A program made the position numbers and the translations under genes. This document shows, piece by piece, positions 24,301 through 38,100 of a stretch of 64,000 nucleotides of DNA. Within the stretch, counting starts at the first letter, position 1. The number at the start of each line of letters is the position of its first letter. Origin of the DNA: Antedon mediterranea (Eukaryota > Echinodermata > Crinoidea > Comatulida > Antedonidae); assembly GCF_964355755.1 (NCBI RefSeq), contig NC_092675.1, positions 4,682,312 through 4,746,311 on the forward strand. Reading direction: 5' to 3'. Under the pieces are notes generated by a model. The model worked only from the letters and a program-made list of their open reading frames with translations, was not told the DNA's origin and made no database searches.

Positions 24301-27300
24301 CCAGATTTAATGCTTTAACTAAATTATTTTATAACTTCATAGTGTTAATTTCACCTTTGATTTTGTATAAATAATAATCATAAATTACTATATCATTGAT
24401 ATTAAATAAGCAGCAACTTTAGCACAAGTGAAACCATTTTCGCATTGTAAAAACATAACCAACCTTTCATCTTTCACCTCATGAAATTAATTAATTAATT
24501 AACCATTACACATTTATTATATGTATACAGTACGTGATTGATATTAAGAAATAAGAAAAACAGCAACTTTGGGACTAAAACCAGACCAAATATATCAAGT
24601 TAGATTACCTCATATCTCTCTACTCTTTCTTCTTCACTCGCAGACAAAATTTCAGATAATCTAATATCTTCAGCTGTAATGCGAAAAACAAGATTAAATA
24701 AAAATGATATAAAATAAATAGATAAACAGCTTATAATACTGTAGTCTTTACAAATTGCTTGACTACTCATGAAATATAATACAAGAACAGACAGTTGATT
24801 AACATGTGCAGCAAATCATCACATTTTTTAATCATTGAGTTTACATAGTATTTTTTAACATTGTTTATTTTGAATTATAAATAAACAAACCTGAAATATG
24901 CAATGTTTCAAGAGAGGGGGTACTATCACTTGTCACAACTTCCAAACGAGTTGAACCACTAGATGCAAGACTAGACGCAATACTAACAGGTCGCTCACGT
25001 TCACTAATAACCGTACATCCAGATATCATGCTAAGTGGGCGTCCTGATGTAGTTAGGCTAATAGCTCCATCATTCTCACTGGCTATGAGACTGACAGGAC
25101 GATCAGAGCACTTCACAGCTGTCTTGTCAAAGTTGTTGCTTTGAGGAGTAGTTGTTGACGTGTCTTTTTTGGTTGATGCTTTTATCGATACTACCTCCTC
25201 TTTTAATGCAGAGTCCGTTAACGTAATTCTTCCTTCATCGTGTACTCTTCGAATTCTGTCACTGTTGCTTCTCTTTTTGTTAGATGATTTCTAAATTTAT
25301 TAGCAAACAAAAACAATTTCACAACTATTTCATATTAAATATTAAAGTAATGTGGATAGAAAGTATTGTCCTTACCATATGGTATTGGACAATACTTTAT
25401 TATGTACATGATGCAAAAAGCCATAGAATCTGTAATACTTTTCCAAAAGCTGAATATTCTTATGGGTCAAAATGGCCAAATTGTTTCCTTAGATTGACCC
25501 AGCTAACTTTGTTTGATCTTTATCAAATTTACACTCATTCTTACCCCTGGTCTTTCACTGGCACAGAAACTGTTTCCCCTTCTTGATCCTCTATGACGAC
25601 TACGCAAGTAGTTGATTTCATTGGCTTGTCTAGTGATTTCTGATTGCAAGACTTTGACAAGACTTTCTCGCTCTCTCAGACTCTCCTGCAAGGATTTCTC
25701 ATCCCTTGCTTTCTTTTCTTGTGTTGTTTGACACTCTCTGGAAACTCCTGAAAAATGAAATGTGCAATATAATATAAGTTTTATAACTAAACAATAAAAG
25801 AAAATTACACATGCTTATAAACTCATTAAACTACGGCCAATCCTTATTCTGGGACCATTATGTTAATAGGGGTTTGCAAAATGCTTTAAAAATGTTTGTG
25901 GAAAGCTCATATATTTTTAGTAAGCTCCACAAAAACTATGCCAGAATTTTACCTTCAGCTTGTTTCTTGACAGCTTCAGTTGGTTTGAATCGTTCCTCCA
26001 GTTGTTTCACTTCACTTTTGATAGTGCAGAGCTCTTGCTCCAGGGCAACGCCTATCGATGCATTACTCAGTCGATTTTCATCTGTAAAGTTAAAACGAAA
26101 TTTAACATACATATTCATTTTTATCATCATCATTTAGGGCTGCGATAGTTTTCTTCATGAATGTTTAATAGATGGTGACAAAGTTATTTTTAAAGAAGAG
26201 GCATGGAAAAAAAAATAAGCTGAGTAGAATAGAATACCTATTTACCTAAATGATTATTGCCATTTCAATCAAACTATAATTTAAATCAGTGAATTTCCCA
26301 TTTTCATTGGAAATGATTCAATGTATAAGTTGCAATTGTTCTTATGAAAGCAACTAAGCAATAAGAATATATGTTGTAAGTGTTTACTGTGAAATGAAAA
26401 CTATTTGCTTACTAGTTATATCTGTTCCAAGCTGTGCTATTTCCTCCTGCATTTTCTGAATTTCTTCCGTTATCTGTTGCAAATTTGCAGTCTTATGATT
26501 TAATTCATTTGCCAATAATAAATTCATCTCCTCTAATTTTGTTATGTGACTTTCAGCTGTATCTACAATGTCCACCAAAATACCATCTTCCAAAATGCCA
26601 TTATCGTCCAACTTCACTTCACTGGCTGATGTATTATCGCTTGCAATGTTCATTGAAGGCACACTGTTCTGAGATGCACTATCTGTAGCTTGGTCAAGGT
26701 CTTCTTGTGAAGACCTGCCAGTTAATACTACATCAGGTGATGGTTCAATAACTGGTGATGTCTGACTGGTTGGCACAATATCCAGTGGTGATTGAACAAC
26801 TGCTGGTGTGGCATGTACGGTGACATATTGACCAACCAGCTCTAAATCGGTAGATGCACTACGTTGTGGTTGAGGGCGCATCATGGCCTGATGTTCCGCT
26901 TGGCTGTCTGACTTAACCCGAACTAATTGTTTCTTTTTTTGCAACTTTTCCCACTCCTTATACTTCATTTTAAAATCAGGAGTCAATTTGGACATGTCCA
27001 CTTTTTGACCAACATCCAATTGACCACTATCCCTGTCTGATGAATTTCTTTGTCCAAGATCAGGCGTGAGCTGATTTTCTGTTTTATCTTTCTTTGTATT
27101 TCTTGCATTGCGGTTTGGTTTTTTCCCAGATTTTCCTGTTTTCCTATTTTTCTTTGATGGTTTTTCTGGAGCTGTATCTGCAACAACAAAAAATAAATTT
27201 AATACAAATAATATAAACTACTAAAAATTTGGCCTGTACAATTTAATAGTTTGAAGAAAAAAAAGTTATGAAGTGAATATTTATTTATTTATTTTATTTC

Positions 27301-30300
27301 AACAATATTTTACGAGGGTAATCCATCCAGTCAAAGTTGATCATTAGGGACTCTCACAAAAATGACGAGACACAAACATGTGACAATAAAAATTAAATTT
27401 AAATAAATAAAATATCAATCTAATATGATGGCATTAATGAACGCAAAGTGGAGTCTAAGTTCTAGACAACGAGTCGGCTTAATATTGGTAAAAAGATAAA
27501 CATTTTTGCAAACATGGCGTGTCATATGTATACTTGAGCTGGAAAAAAGTTAAAGGAATACTAAACAACATAAAAGACCAGAGACTTGGGGCAAGTCTAG
27601 CAAAGTGGGAACAATGGTGGTACTTGGATGAAGAAAGCTTTGGTATCAGCCATGGTCTATCTATGTTATCACATTACAATTTAATAGATCAAAGCACAGT
27701 GTGCAATAAATATATGAATAAGGTGTTCGGCTACTTGAATTGATAAAAGAGGAACTGAGAATTCTGTGGTTTAGGTTAGCTAGTAGGACATGATGCTCCC
27801 TGCAAGTGTTGGGTTGTTGATGGTATTTATCCAAGCATTCCTAGGATTGCGGGACTGCTGGCATAACTATATTGAAAAAAACTTGTAAATATCAAATGCT
27901 AGTATAAACTCATCTCCCGTCTTTGCCTTTTTCAACTCTCTCACACTTGAATAAAAAGATAATTTTATAATATGATAAGTTTATTTATTATTCAATGAAA
28001 TAAATGTTTAAACCTTGTCAATAAATAAATAAATGTTTAAACCCAAGTTTAATATCATGGGCCAGAAAAAGTGTCCAGTTTTCCGATTTAATTGACAAAT
28101 AACATTATTTTTTAGGGAAGTGTTGCAGAATCGTTAGTTGCTATTTTAGATTGAAAATCAGGTACCAGGAGATAATGCATACTGTAGTAGTAGACATGTA
28201 TATTGTTTATATGTAAGTTCCAAAATGTGACTGGACTGGATAACAGAGTACAATGCTTAGCAAAGATGGGCAGGGACCAGGGTGCATTCTAATATTAATT
28301 TTGATCTAATACCCACACACAGAATTTTAGTAATGTTTAAATATCTTGCAACATTTGAAACGTACCCTGAACTGTTGCAATGCCTATGTACCATATATTT
28401 GACTGATCATCACTTTCACCAGGGTCCTATACTGGTCACTAGGCCGATGTGTCATCAGTGTTTTAGTATTTTTTTTTCAGAAAAGATGAAGCTTTATATT
28501 ATTAAATGACCTTCATGGAAACAATTTCCCACAGTTTTTAGATTAATAGACAAATTGTGTATCTAAAACAATGAATAATTCATGGTCAATTTAAATAAGG
28601 CAATATATTTCACTATGTCCATTCACAGGGATACATCAACAATCATTCATTAGTCAATTTTATGATAACACACAAAACATCAACAATTCTCTAATTTTAC
28701 AATTCTTGTTAGCTGCCAACTGTCACCGGCAAAAGCCAAGTTTGCTCATGACATTATCAGATATGGTACATGATGATAAGCGAAAGAAAGTTTTAACTGC
28801 GAAGCATCCGTGGACTGCCACGGCCATCATGACACATATTTTGACTTTTATCTTGTTGTATGGTAATTGTGCGATATGGACCTTTATATGGTAGTAAGCG
28901 GTGTATGAAACACGATGGTATATTTATCTCTTTTCAGCGACAGATCCAGGATTTTAAAATAGGGGAAGGGGTGGGGGTGAGGTAGGGGAAAGGCTTGTGA
29001 AATAACGTCTGAACTCAATCTATATCCTATTTTTAGCATCGTTCCTTGAACTTGGACAAGATTATGCAGAATCTTGACAAGCTTCAACTGGACATGTGTT
29101 GCTTACAACAGGGTTTAACAGGTGCATGTCAGGAAGAATTTTTTTTATATAATCTCTGGACTTAATAAAAGGTGAAGGACAGATTTGGACTGGTCAAGCA
29201 TTAAAAAAAAAGACACTAAACTATGTGTAATTGAAATCACTATGGGGGTTGAGCTGCTTTTAGTATAAACCTGTTTGTTTGATTATTTTAAAATTTCCAG
29301 GCATTTTTGCATGGTCATCAGAAATATTACCATCAATAGTTACAGTCAGGATTATATTTTTTTTTGGTCCTGGGCATATCACATTGATGTTTTATCCATT
29401 TGTTGTTTGTATAAACGCATAGGTGTTTCAATAAGTTGTTTTCCTTTAGTGAAGGTGATGCTCACTTGAGCTTATGAACTTTTATAATAATTACAAGACA
29501 ACCAAGCATATTTACAGTAAGAAACAACAACTCTTATTAAATACAATATCACATTTAATTTATAAGTTTTAGGCTGATTATTTTACAAGATAACTTTTTG
29601 AGTTACTATAAGTATAAGATCTAATCTGAAATTTCTTGAAAACTCCATTGGTTCTTAATAATAACATACTATTGGTAATTGTCTGGGATTCATAGAAATG
29701 GAAATGATAGAAAAAGACCCATCACTAAAGATATCTGAATTTAATAAAATAATACTGTACTATACATTATAAAATGTCATTATTAATTGTACTATAGCTT
29801 TTGGCATGAGGACGATTATGTGCGCTCAGACACACGTTTTTGTTATATGCGAGATATCTGTCACAAGCCAGTTATCATGATAATCCTTTGGGATGAGGGT
29901 ATGCCAAAATCACGACGATAGCCATCAGCACCGAACAATCTTTACTTGAATCCTGAATTAATTTAATGTTTACTGCCAACTTCCATCAGATATCAAATGT
30001 GAATTTTAAAAGAATGAGTATGTATCAATGGGTCATATTTATTAAAACAATTTTTTGAAGAAAAAAGTGCAAAATGCAAGGAAATATTGAGTGTTTAGAA
30101 GGCTGGGGTTGTCTAGGAGGTGGATAATTGACAACATTGACTTTAACTTTTAAATCCGCTCAAATTGACAATTGAGGTCGTCCCTCTCCTTATTTGGTTA
30201 AATTGTAGATAAATTGAAAGATATTTAGTAAGCATAATAATTGCTATGACTAATATAAGATTGTTTGCCAGTATAATTCAATTATAGTTACAATAGATGA

Positions 30301-33300
30301 TGTAATTTGATTTGAATATAAAGTGTAGTCGATGAGTGGCCAAGCCAAGGGGTGTGGTGACTGTGTTTCAGGGATGTATCCAGGGTTTTGGTTAGAGGAG
30401 GTTTAGGTTTTATTAGATCCAGCTTTACTGCAAAGTAAAGTTGCAAAATAAATATCTGTGTGTATGTGTTAAATGAAAACTTGTTCATAGACTGTATATT
30501 CTGTGGTTGTGTACAGATAGATATATAGGGGGATTCCTATTCTCTCAATGATATTTGCTTTGTTTATAACAATGGGATAATTACTCATGGCTGGTAGTGG
30601 TACAAAATGGCTAGCAAAATGCTTGCCATCTACTATTTGAAATAGCTATCCAAAAAGTTAAATTATTATATGAGGTAGACTACCTACTACACAAGCATAG
30701 AAAGTGAGCAAATTAAATTATATTGAGTTAATAACTTTAATAAAATATATCTATGTTTATTATAATAATAGATGGTGACAGGTTGATATAGGCCTATAAT
30801 TAATTTATGAGTTAGTTAATTAACTTTCCTATGATAAGTTTAGGTAGTACTTAAATATTTAAAAAAATATATTTCTTAATGAGTTAAGAATTGGCATAGT
30901 ATATTAAGTTGGTTAATCATTCAATTTAAACATAATTGCCTACATAATGAAATAATGATTGGAATATGAAGTTATATGAAGGTATTCAAAGTGATTCAAT
31001 TTACTGTTAATTATATATGTTTTTTATTTGTTGTAACATGATATTATAGATGGGAAGGGAGTTTGCGCTTACAGCAGCAAGTTTGATCTTAAACTGGCTG
31101 TAAATCAGCATTTTTAACTTTCAGTCCGAGTATTAACTGCGGATTTCTGATAAAAAACTATGAACAAACGTTATCCCCATTCAAATATTGTTAAAAATAG
31201 TTGAATTATAACATTTCTCATGATCAACAAGATTCAAGATGACAATTTGTCTTCCTTTTGTAAGCAAATGCAAATGTCATGTTCAGAGGGGCAGGAGGTT
31301 CTTTACAACGAAATAAAATGTCAAAATAAAATGTAATATGATAAATGTCCATGAAAATCAAAGTTGACTCAGATTTGTATGCCAATAAAATACTGTAGTG
31401 AAGCATAGACTTCTTGGCAGTCTATCCAATAAATAAATTATTCACTTCACTGGTACCAGGAAGATGTAGATGGAAGTAAAGGCTGTAAATATTTCATTTC
31501 ATAGACAGATTATTAATTGATGTGAGCTTATATGTTGAATCTATCACGTATAATGGTAAAGATTATGATTAAAAATTCAATTTTAAGAGGGTAATATGTT
31601 ATTTCCATTTGCATAGAAGATGACAACATGCTTAACTCACTGGTACTGCTTGTGTTTCCACTTAGTCTTTTTTTATCCCATTCTTTCATCAACTTGTTGA
31701 AATCAACTGGTAAACTTTTCTGTAGGCTTTGTATTGGGTCAGGACTGTTGACTGGAAGCTCTGCCTTATCTGGTAATAATAATGGGGGGCATTTAAGCAC
31801 TGATATTTGTTTATTAATTGCTATACCATGCGATTTATTAGAAAGAAAGATTGTTGAACTAGATTAGAAATTAAAAATAGAATGTTGAAAATGAAGTAGT
31901 GGAAAATGATAGAGAGAGAATAACATTGAAACTGAATCCGAAAATAAGAGGGATGAAGGTGAATAGAAACAAAAAGAAGAAGAAAACAGTTTGAATCTGT
32001 AGTAGATTTGAAAGGATAAAAATGAACACTGAAATGAAAGTAACAATCACACTCACAGTGTGATTTAACTATGATAGGATTATCTTCTGTAAAAATTAAT
32101 ACAACTTTATAATATTTATTATAAATCTATAAAAAAAACTAACTGAAAAAGATTGTTTATGTGACAAGAAATGAAAGAAAAGGCAATTGTTTTGTAGATG
32201 AAAAAGACTTTTACTACATAAACAAATCTTATAAATGAAAGATAGATAAAAGATAGATAAACATTGCAAGAAATACCAAAACAATTCAATATATGATAGT
32301 AATATACAAATTAATTCGTGCATAATTCATTCCTTGAAAAAGACAAAGCAACATTTAAATTTTTAAAAAACAAATATCGTAAAAATTTAGAAATAGGACA
32401 AGAAATACAATACACAAATTGTTTTTCTCCCAGGCATTTCCAATAATAGGCTATTATTAAGAGGAATGTGGTGATTAGGCTAAAAAATTGGAATTGGCCA
32501 ACAAAAACCCTTTGTGGTATCAATTGGATTTAACCCGGGAATTACTAGATTGGAAGTTGGTCAAGTGACTATAGCCGTAAGCTTATTGTAAAGTCTGCTT
32601 TAATTTCCACCTAATACAGCCAACCAAAAAGCTTTTCACTTTTTTTCCTATTCAAATTTGGTAATGTAGTTGTATTATATTGTCATGTGATGTTGAAATG
32701 AATGTTGCATTTAACCATGGAGAATGTATACCATAATGTGCAAGTATGCCCTCTATATGTTATACCTAGAAAATTGGTAAACGACAATGTGTGTGGTGTT
32801 CATGCCCGGTGGTGTTCACCAAATATGTACAATGTTGTGGTTGTTTTATCGAAAAACAATTATCTGTGAGAATTTTTACATACAAATAGACAAAGTTTTT
32901 TTTTTGTACTATGCAAATGTAGATATAAACAATACGCACAGAGTTTAAATCTACCCTAGGGATTGAATATTAAAGCAATTTCTCCCACATCTTGCTATAA
33001 TTTAATGGTTTGAAGTTTATCAAGTAGGTCATGCAAGATTATAATATAGATTATATATTGTAGAACATTAGTAAGTACAGTGTATTCTTGACAGCCTATC
33101 ATGTACATCACCAATTGGCATGTACCATGTGTATACAGTGTATGTGTAACTTCAATGTCTATCTATGTCAATCTAGTGCATCTGTTTCCCCATGTGTAAA
33201 CATATGCACTCCATACAGTATTGTAGGTAGTGTGTGCATGAATATGGGGCCCGGGGTGGGCTTAAAAATAGCTAATAAAATTATCAAAATGTGTCTACAT

Positions 33301-36300
33301 TTATGGCCTTGATCTACCTTCGATTAAGAAATCATGTCTCCTATGTATGGAAATGATACAACAGAATACAGTAAGTATACAACATGATGTACAGATAATG
33401 TGCAACAAATGGATGGTGCAATATAGATGATGATGTGTATGTAATGAATAGATAATCGTGTACGGATTAAACACAAACAAAACATATGTATGTGCTATAG
33501 TAAACATATAAAGAAACAAAATGTATGTGCAAATTGGTTGAAAGTGTCAAACGTTTACATATTCTTGCAATTACAATATGAAAACTACAATTATGGATAC
33601 AAACAAATATTTTCCATGCAAAATAAAAGGACAAACCCAAACATGCTCTAAAACATTTTCATTTAAATATTGATCGGTACTCTGAATGAACTTATTAAAT
33701 CAGTGAAAACTTTCTATCAAATTTGATTATGGCCAATTTAATGAATTCCCCAAAGTTGTTCTGCAATTTTACCAACTATGGCATGATTATGAAAAGCCTG
33801 TACTCTATATCATTAAATTAAATAATGTATTAATTTTGTTCAACATCTTAATTTTGATTTTTTATACTTAATCTTAAATGTTTTTGTTTATAGTTTGAAT
33901 TAGTTTAAAACAAAGCATGAAATTATTTTCATTCCGTAAGGTTTAAACTTTGCATTTATGTGCGAAATAGAACAAACAGAAAGTTATCAAAAATCGTGTG
34001 GACGTAACTATATGAACGTCTGTGTGTTGGCATGCAGTGACACATTCGACCTTATGCACCATGCATCCATTTACAGACAGACAGACAGTCACTTTACTTA
34101 CGAACATTGTCAGGGACAGAACGAGCAAGGGCCTGATTAGTGTCGCCAAGGGCAACATACCATGTGGTCGAAGGGAATTCTATTTGAAAACAATCAAACT
34201 AAATGGTTAACAATTCTAATGGTTTACACCAAGAAAGTCATATTATTAGTAATGAAAACCAATGTTTAACAAATAGCTACTGTACTATGATCCGTATTTT
34301 ATTTAGTAATATTTGACCTTGTATGATAACATATCCTGTTGTACAGTATTATTCACAATGGGATGTATGTTTTTCCTCCAATTAATGTCATTTTAACAAC
34401 AGTACGGTAAATCCTTAAAACCCATGGTGAAGGTCCTTAGATGAGATTTTAAATAAGACACAAGTTATTTAAGAATTTTACAACTGTTGATTGCCACCAT
34501 GGTTGCACAGACAATATAAGACTTTACTCGCTCTTAAAAGTTCTTTTAAGTGAATTCCATTTTAAAATAAAATTAATACTTTATTAACATTCTGATATAG
34601 GATTAAGTAAAAATAAGTATCTGAAGAATAGTTCCAACATTCCAATGGATTACAATAACGCAGCTAAAAATAACAAATTTCTGTTGAAAGCTACCAATAT
34701 TATTCAGTTAGCAGGATTATCGATTAAAGATAATTAAATTATCAATTTAATTTTACTAGTTAAAAATGTATTTAAATTCCTGTACTGCTAAATTTCTATG
34801 ATAAAGGTACACTATGTACAGCAGGAAATTTGAGTGTTTTTTATTGTTCTTTTAGGATTCAGTGACTGTATATATTACAGCAAAAATTGTTTTAAAAAGT
34901 TACTGAAAATGATCACATATTGGTTGGAAACTGTTACAATTTATTTTCTTTTTTTTGCCAGAGCAGCATTTATTTTTTGGTTAACATTTTAAATAGGATA
35001 GCAACAGCATATCCAGAAAAATAAAAATTTTCAAATACTTTACATCTTTGGTTTCCAATCTTTCTACATACAAATTGACAGATTAGAGGTAAAAAAAATG
35101 TTTTCATGAATAAATTAGTTTAATAAAGCAGTTCGACAAAATGATTAAATTAAAAGCCTGCATTTCTGGTTGTCATTCTATGTGTTTGAACTTTCTAAAT
35201 GTACAAATGTGATAAGAACATCTAATTAAATTAAAATAATTAAATTTCCTGCAATACAATTAATTATTTGACGTTTACATCACTTAATTTTAAATATTTA
35301 CATCAATAAATTGGTGCTATCAAATTAATTAATTTAGTTGTAGTAAATGGTGACTGTAAAACATTGCCGAGAAGAAAATATCAAAGTCACCAGGAACCAA
35401 TCTTTTTTAATCAAGGTTATTTTAAAAATGTGATCATTATGAAAATAATATTACAATATGATGGAGATGATGCATGAAGTGATTCAAAAGATGTTTGTAG
35501 ATAATAAAGTTATGTTATTAATGCATAATTCTATATGATCATTATATAATGAAATGTTTTGCACTTTTTGCAATATATTTTTGTATGTTATTGTTACTAT
35601 CATCAGAAGAAACAAAAGAAAGAGAGGAATGGACTTGCTTGCAGTTTTTGCATGGTGGTGTGGATTTGTAACAGATAATTATGTAGATATGCAAGTAATA
35701 ATACAGTTATTCAAAACATGTTTTTATTTTAAAGACGTAATACAGCATTGTACTAATAACTCTGATACTTTAAATTAAGAGTGTGCAATACTGAAAATGA
35801 TATGCAATTTGTAATGTAAATTTCATTTTTAAAACACAGGCCGGTTTAAAATGTTGAAAAAAAATAAAATATCAATAAAAGAGTTGAAAAATGTATTGTT
35901 CTTTTAAATTTTAACTATTATAGTACAAGGAGATACGGGGGGGGGGGGGGGATGTTCCGAGAACGACCTCCAGTCAAGGTCTTGATTCCTCGATGGGATG
36001 TTAATTCAGTGAATTCTTCTCTTAGTTCTTAGACTTTGTGCTGTCTTCACAATAGTACGAAAGAAGTGGTAGTGGTCCCACGGGAGGGCGCTATAGCGGA
36101 CTGTCCTATTAATTAATTCTTCTTTTTGTAATTGTTTTTACACTTTGTGGAAAAGGGCTATTGTTGGGTTTATCCAGGTAAGCAGGCACGTAATAGACTT
36201 GAACTATTATAGTACATGGAGGAAAAAGTAATATTGAGGGGAATAAAAATAAAAGAGTACCAGAAAAATACACTATTTATCACTTCATTCAACATGAGCC

Positions 36301-38100
36301 TTTAAGAATCCCCTTCATACAAAACATGTTGAACTTCTCAGAAAGAAAATAAAAATAAAATAATGCAAAATATCATAAAAACATAAGGCAAACACAGCAC
36401 ATAAAAGAAAGAATACTGATGATGTTGTTGTTCATGCACTATATTACCTTTACTTAGTTCTGTTCCAGTGGCCAGCGTTACACTTTTACCAATTGGTACA
36501 TCTCTGGTACTTCCATTTAACTGTGTATCACCCTGGCCTGGTGGTTTATTGCGAATAAAATGTTTTATATGATCCCATCCAGACGTAACTACAAATAGAA
36601 CAATATTAAGTTAACTTTCTGAAAATACATGCTTGAGTGCCTCAAAATAATTTGTTTTTTACAAAGTCTGCTTTTATGAATGCATTTAAAAATAATAGCA
36701 ACTAATTTTATACTTTTTTTTCTAGCCGGCCGCAGCTTTTTGAAAAAGCCTATTGGACTTCCAGCTGGAGGGACTTTATTACTTAAAATAAAAAATACTA
36801 AATACCAACCTTTTCCTCGCTTTTCATTTGATTTTGATTCAAGCGTACTTGAGGAAGCCAACATATCCGATGACGCACTTTTATTTTCAAGAAACCTTCT
36901 TTGCTTTTCACGGTTTGCTTGCTCATGCTGAAGAAATCCTGCCTGTATATCTGGTTGTGTATCAGATTTTTGCAACTGACTATTTTTCAGTTCTTTCTCG
37001 TTGTACTCAATCGCATCAAAGGATAACGTTCGTTTATGACCGCCGTAATCAGGTTCGTTTTGATCGTGTACGACACAAGACTGACGAGGGAGGTTAACTT
37101 TTTTATGTCGTGGAACACGTACGCCAGGTTCTCGTCTTTTTATTGAAGACTTCCTAGGAGATTCTAAAAGTTCATCATTAGAACTAGTTGAAGGGTCGCT
37201 TTCTTTAGTGTTAGAGAATCCATCACTATCTAACCGGCTTAATTGTTTATCAAACACATCTTCATCAGAGTTTTCACTTTTCTTCAAATCAGAATGATCA
37301 AAACTAGCATTTCCACTATCTTCAAAATGTTCATTTCCATTATAATTACTATCTTTTTTATTTCTTAATTTGTTTACTTTATTATCATCCATTTTAGTAC
37401 CTTGCTTTCTATTTTTTGTTATCTTGTGTACAAAATTTAAAAGTCCTTTTTTCCCCTCATCATCAAGAACCCTACCATGTGAGTGACTTCTTTTAGAGCC
37501 AGTAATTCTTGCTGCTGATCGTCCCTTGCGTTTTGTATTATTCCTCTCCCTTGCCGAATTAAAATCCTCTCCTGCTATGCTCTCCGGTTCGGAAACAACC
37601 TCTTCGGATTGCTGGTAATAGTCATCATAATTGTCATCAAATCTCGTAAACCTGTTACAATACTTTGTATTTATATTTTCATTGCGTAATCTTTCCAGAT
37701 CGTTCATTGCAATATGATAATTTGCATATTCTCTCAGTTTGGCATTTTGTTCGGTTAATGCACACATTTGTTCCATCATTTTAACAAGCCTATTCAATTG
37801 TTGCATGCCTTTACCATTGTCTGTATTTAGAACATGGGAATTGGAATTAGGTCGTGTGAACGGTACAGGAGTGTTTTCCGTTAACGGATCAAGGCGAGTA
37901 GATGACGATACGGATGACGAATCCAACGATTTCTGTCCCGGTGGGGATGCATTTTCCAAAAAGTTGTTATACAACGATTCAAAATCGCATGACGATTTAT
38001 TTGGCATATTTTCTTTGTCTGATTCAGAAGAAGTAGAAGGTGCACTTGTTCCGTTTGTCAGGGTAGGTGCACCCTTTGTTCCTAACCCAATGTCAGCCAT
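21302..38100 (-). CDS. Large Ser/Lys-rich coiled-coil protein, nine exons, family not recognised
   Basis: Exons: 38,100-36,810; 36,588-36,448; 31,769-31,641; 27,177-26,413; 26,081-25,953; 25,747-25,545; 25,290-24,891; 24,673-24,609; 23,995-21,302. All GT-AG phases agree and give 1,938 residues starting MADIGLGTKG and ending TNFLRMSK. Features in order: a short coiled coil (about 100-142); a basic nuclear-localisation-like stretch; SGWDHIKHFIRNK (about 432-444); two related motifs, LPVDFNKLMKEWDKKR (about 497) and LTPDFKMKYKEWEKLQKKK (about 585); a longer coiled coil across exons 4-6 (about 727-870); three RPVS/RPLS-type repeats in exon 7; and an 897-residue low-complexity Ser/Lys/Arg tail. 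There is no enzyme domain, signal peptide or membrane segment. A cytoskeletal or centrosomal scaffold is a guess from composition. More 5' non-coding exons may exist, and alternative splicing was not testable. Confidence 0.88.
24178..24222 (-). repeat. tRNA-like fragment in an intron
   Basis: Read on the minus strand it contains AAGAGGTCGCAGGTTCAAGT-CC, with a clear box B and T-arm-like sequence and part of an anticodon arm. It is truncated before a complete D arm. Probably a SINE head or tRNA pseudogene within the intron between exons 8 and 9 of the large gene. Confidence 0.4.
27178..31640. other. Intron 3 of the large coiled-coil gene
   Basis: 4.5 kb with no additional exon supported; the flanking exons join in phase without one. 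Near 27,268-27,345 the minus strand ends in AATAAAATAAATAAATAAAT after a short conserved-looking run, resembling the 3' tail of a retrotransposon. Confidence 0.5.
31770..36447. other. Intron 2 of the large coiled-coil gene
   Basis: 4.7 kb, AT-rich, with a G-tract at 35,938-35,950 and a GC-richer, repeat-like patch to about 36,190. No further exon was supported; the phase is preserved between the flanking exons. Confidence 0.5.

Noticed and set aside
33958-34210. Cysteine-rich open frames on both strands
   Set aside because: Overlapping frames on opposite strands around short ACAG repeats in an intron of the large gene; no exon signals agree in phase with its neighbours.
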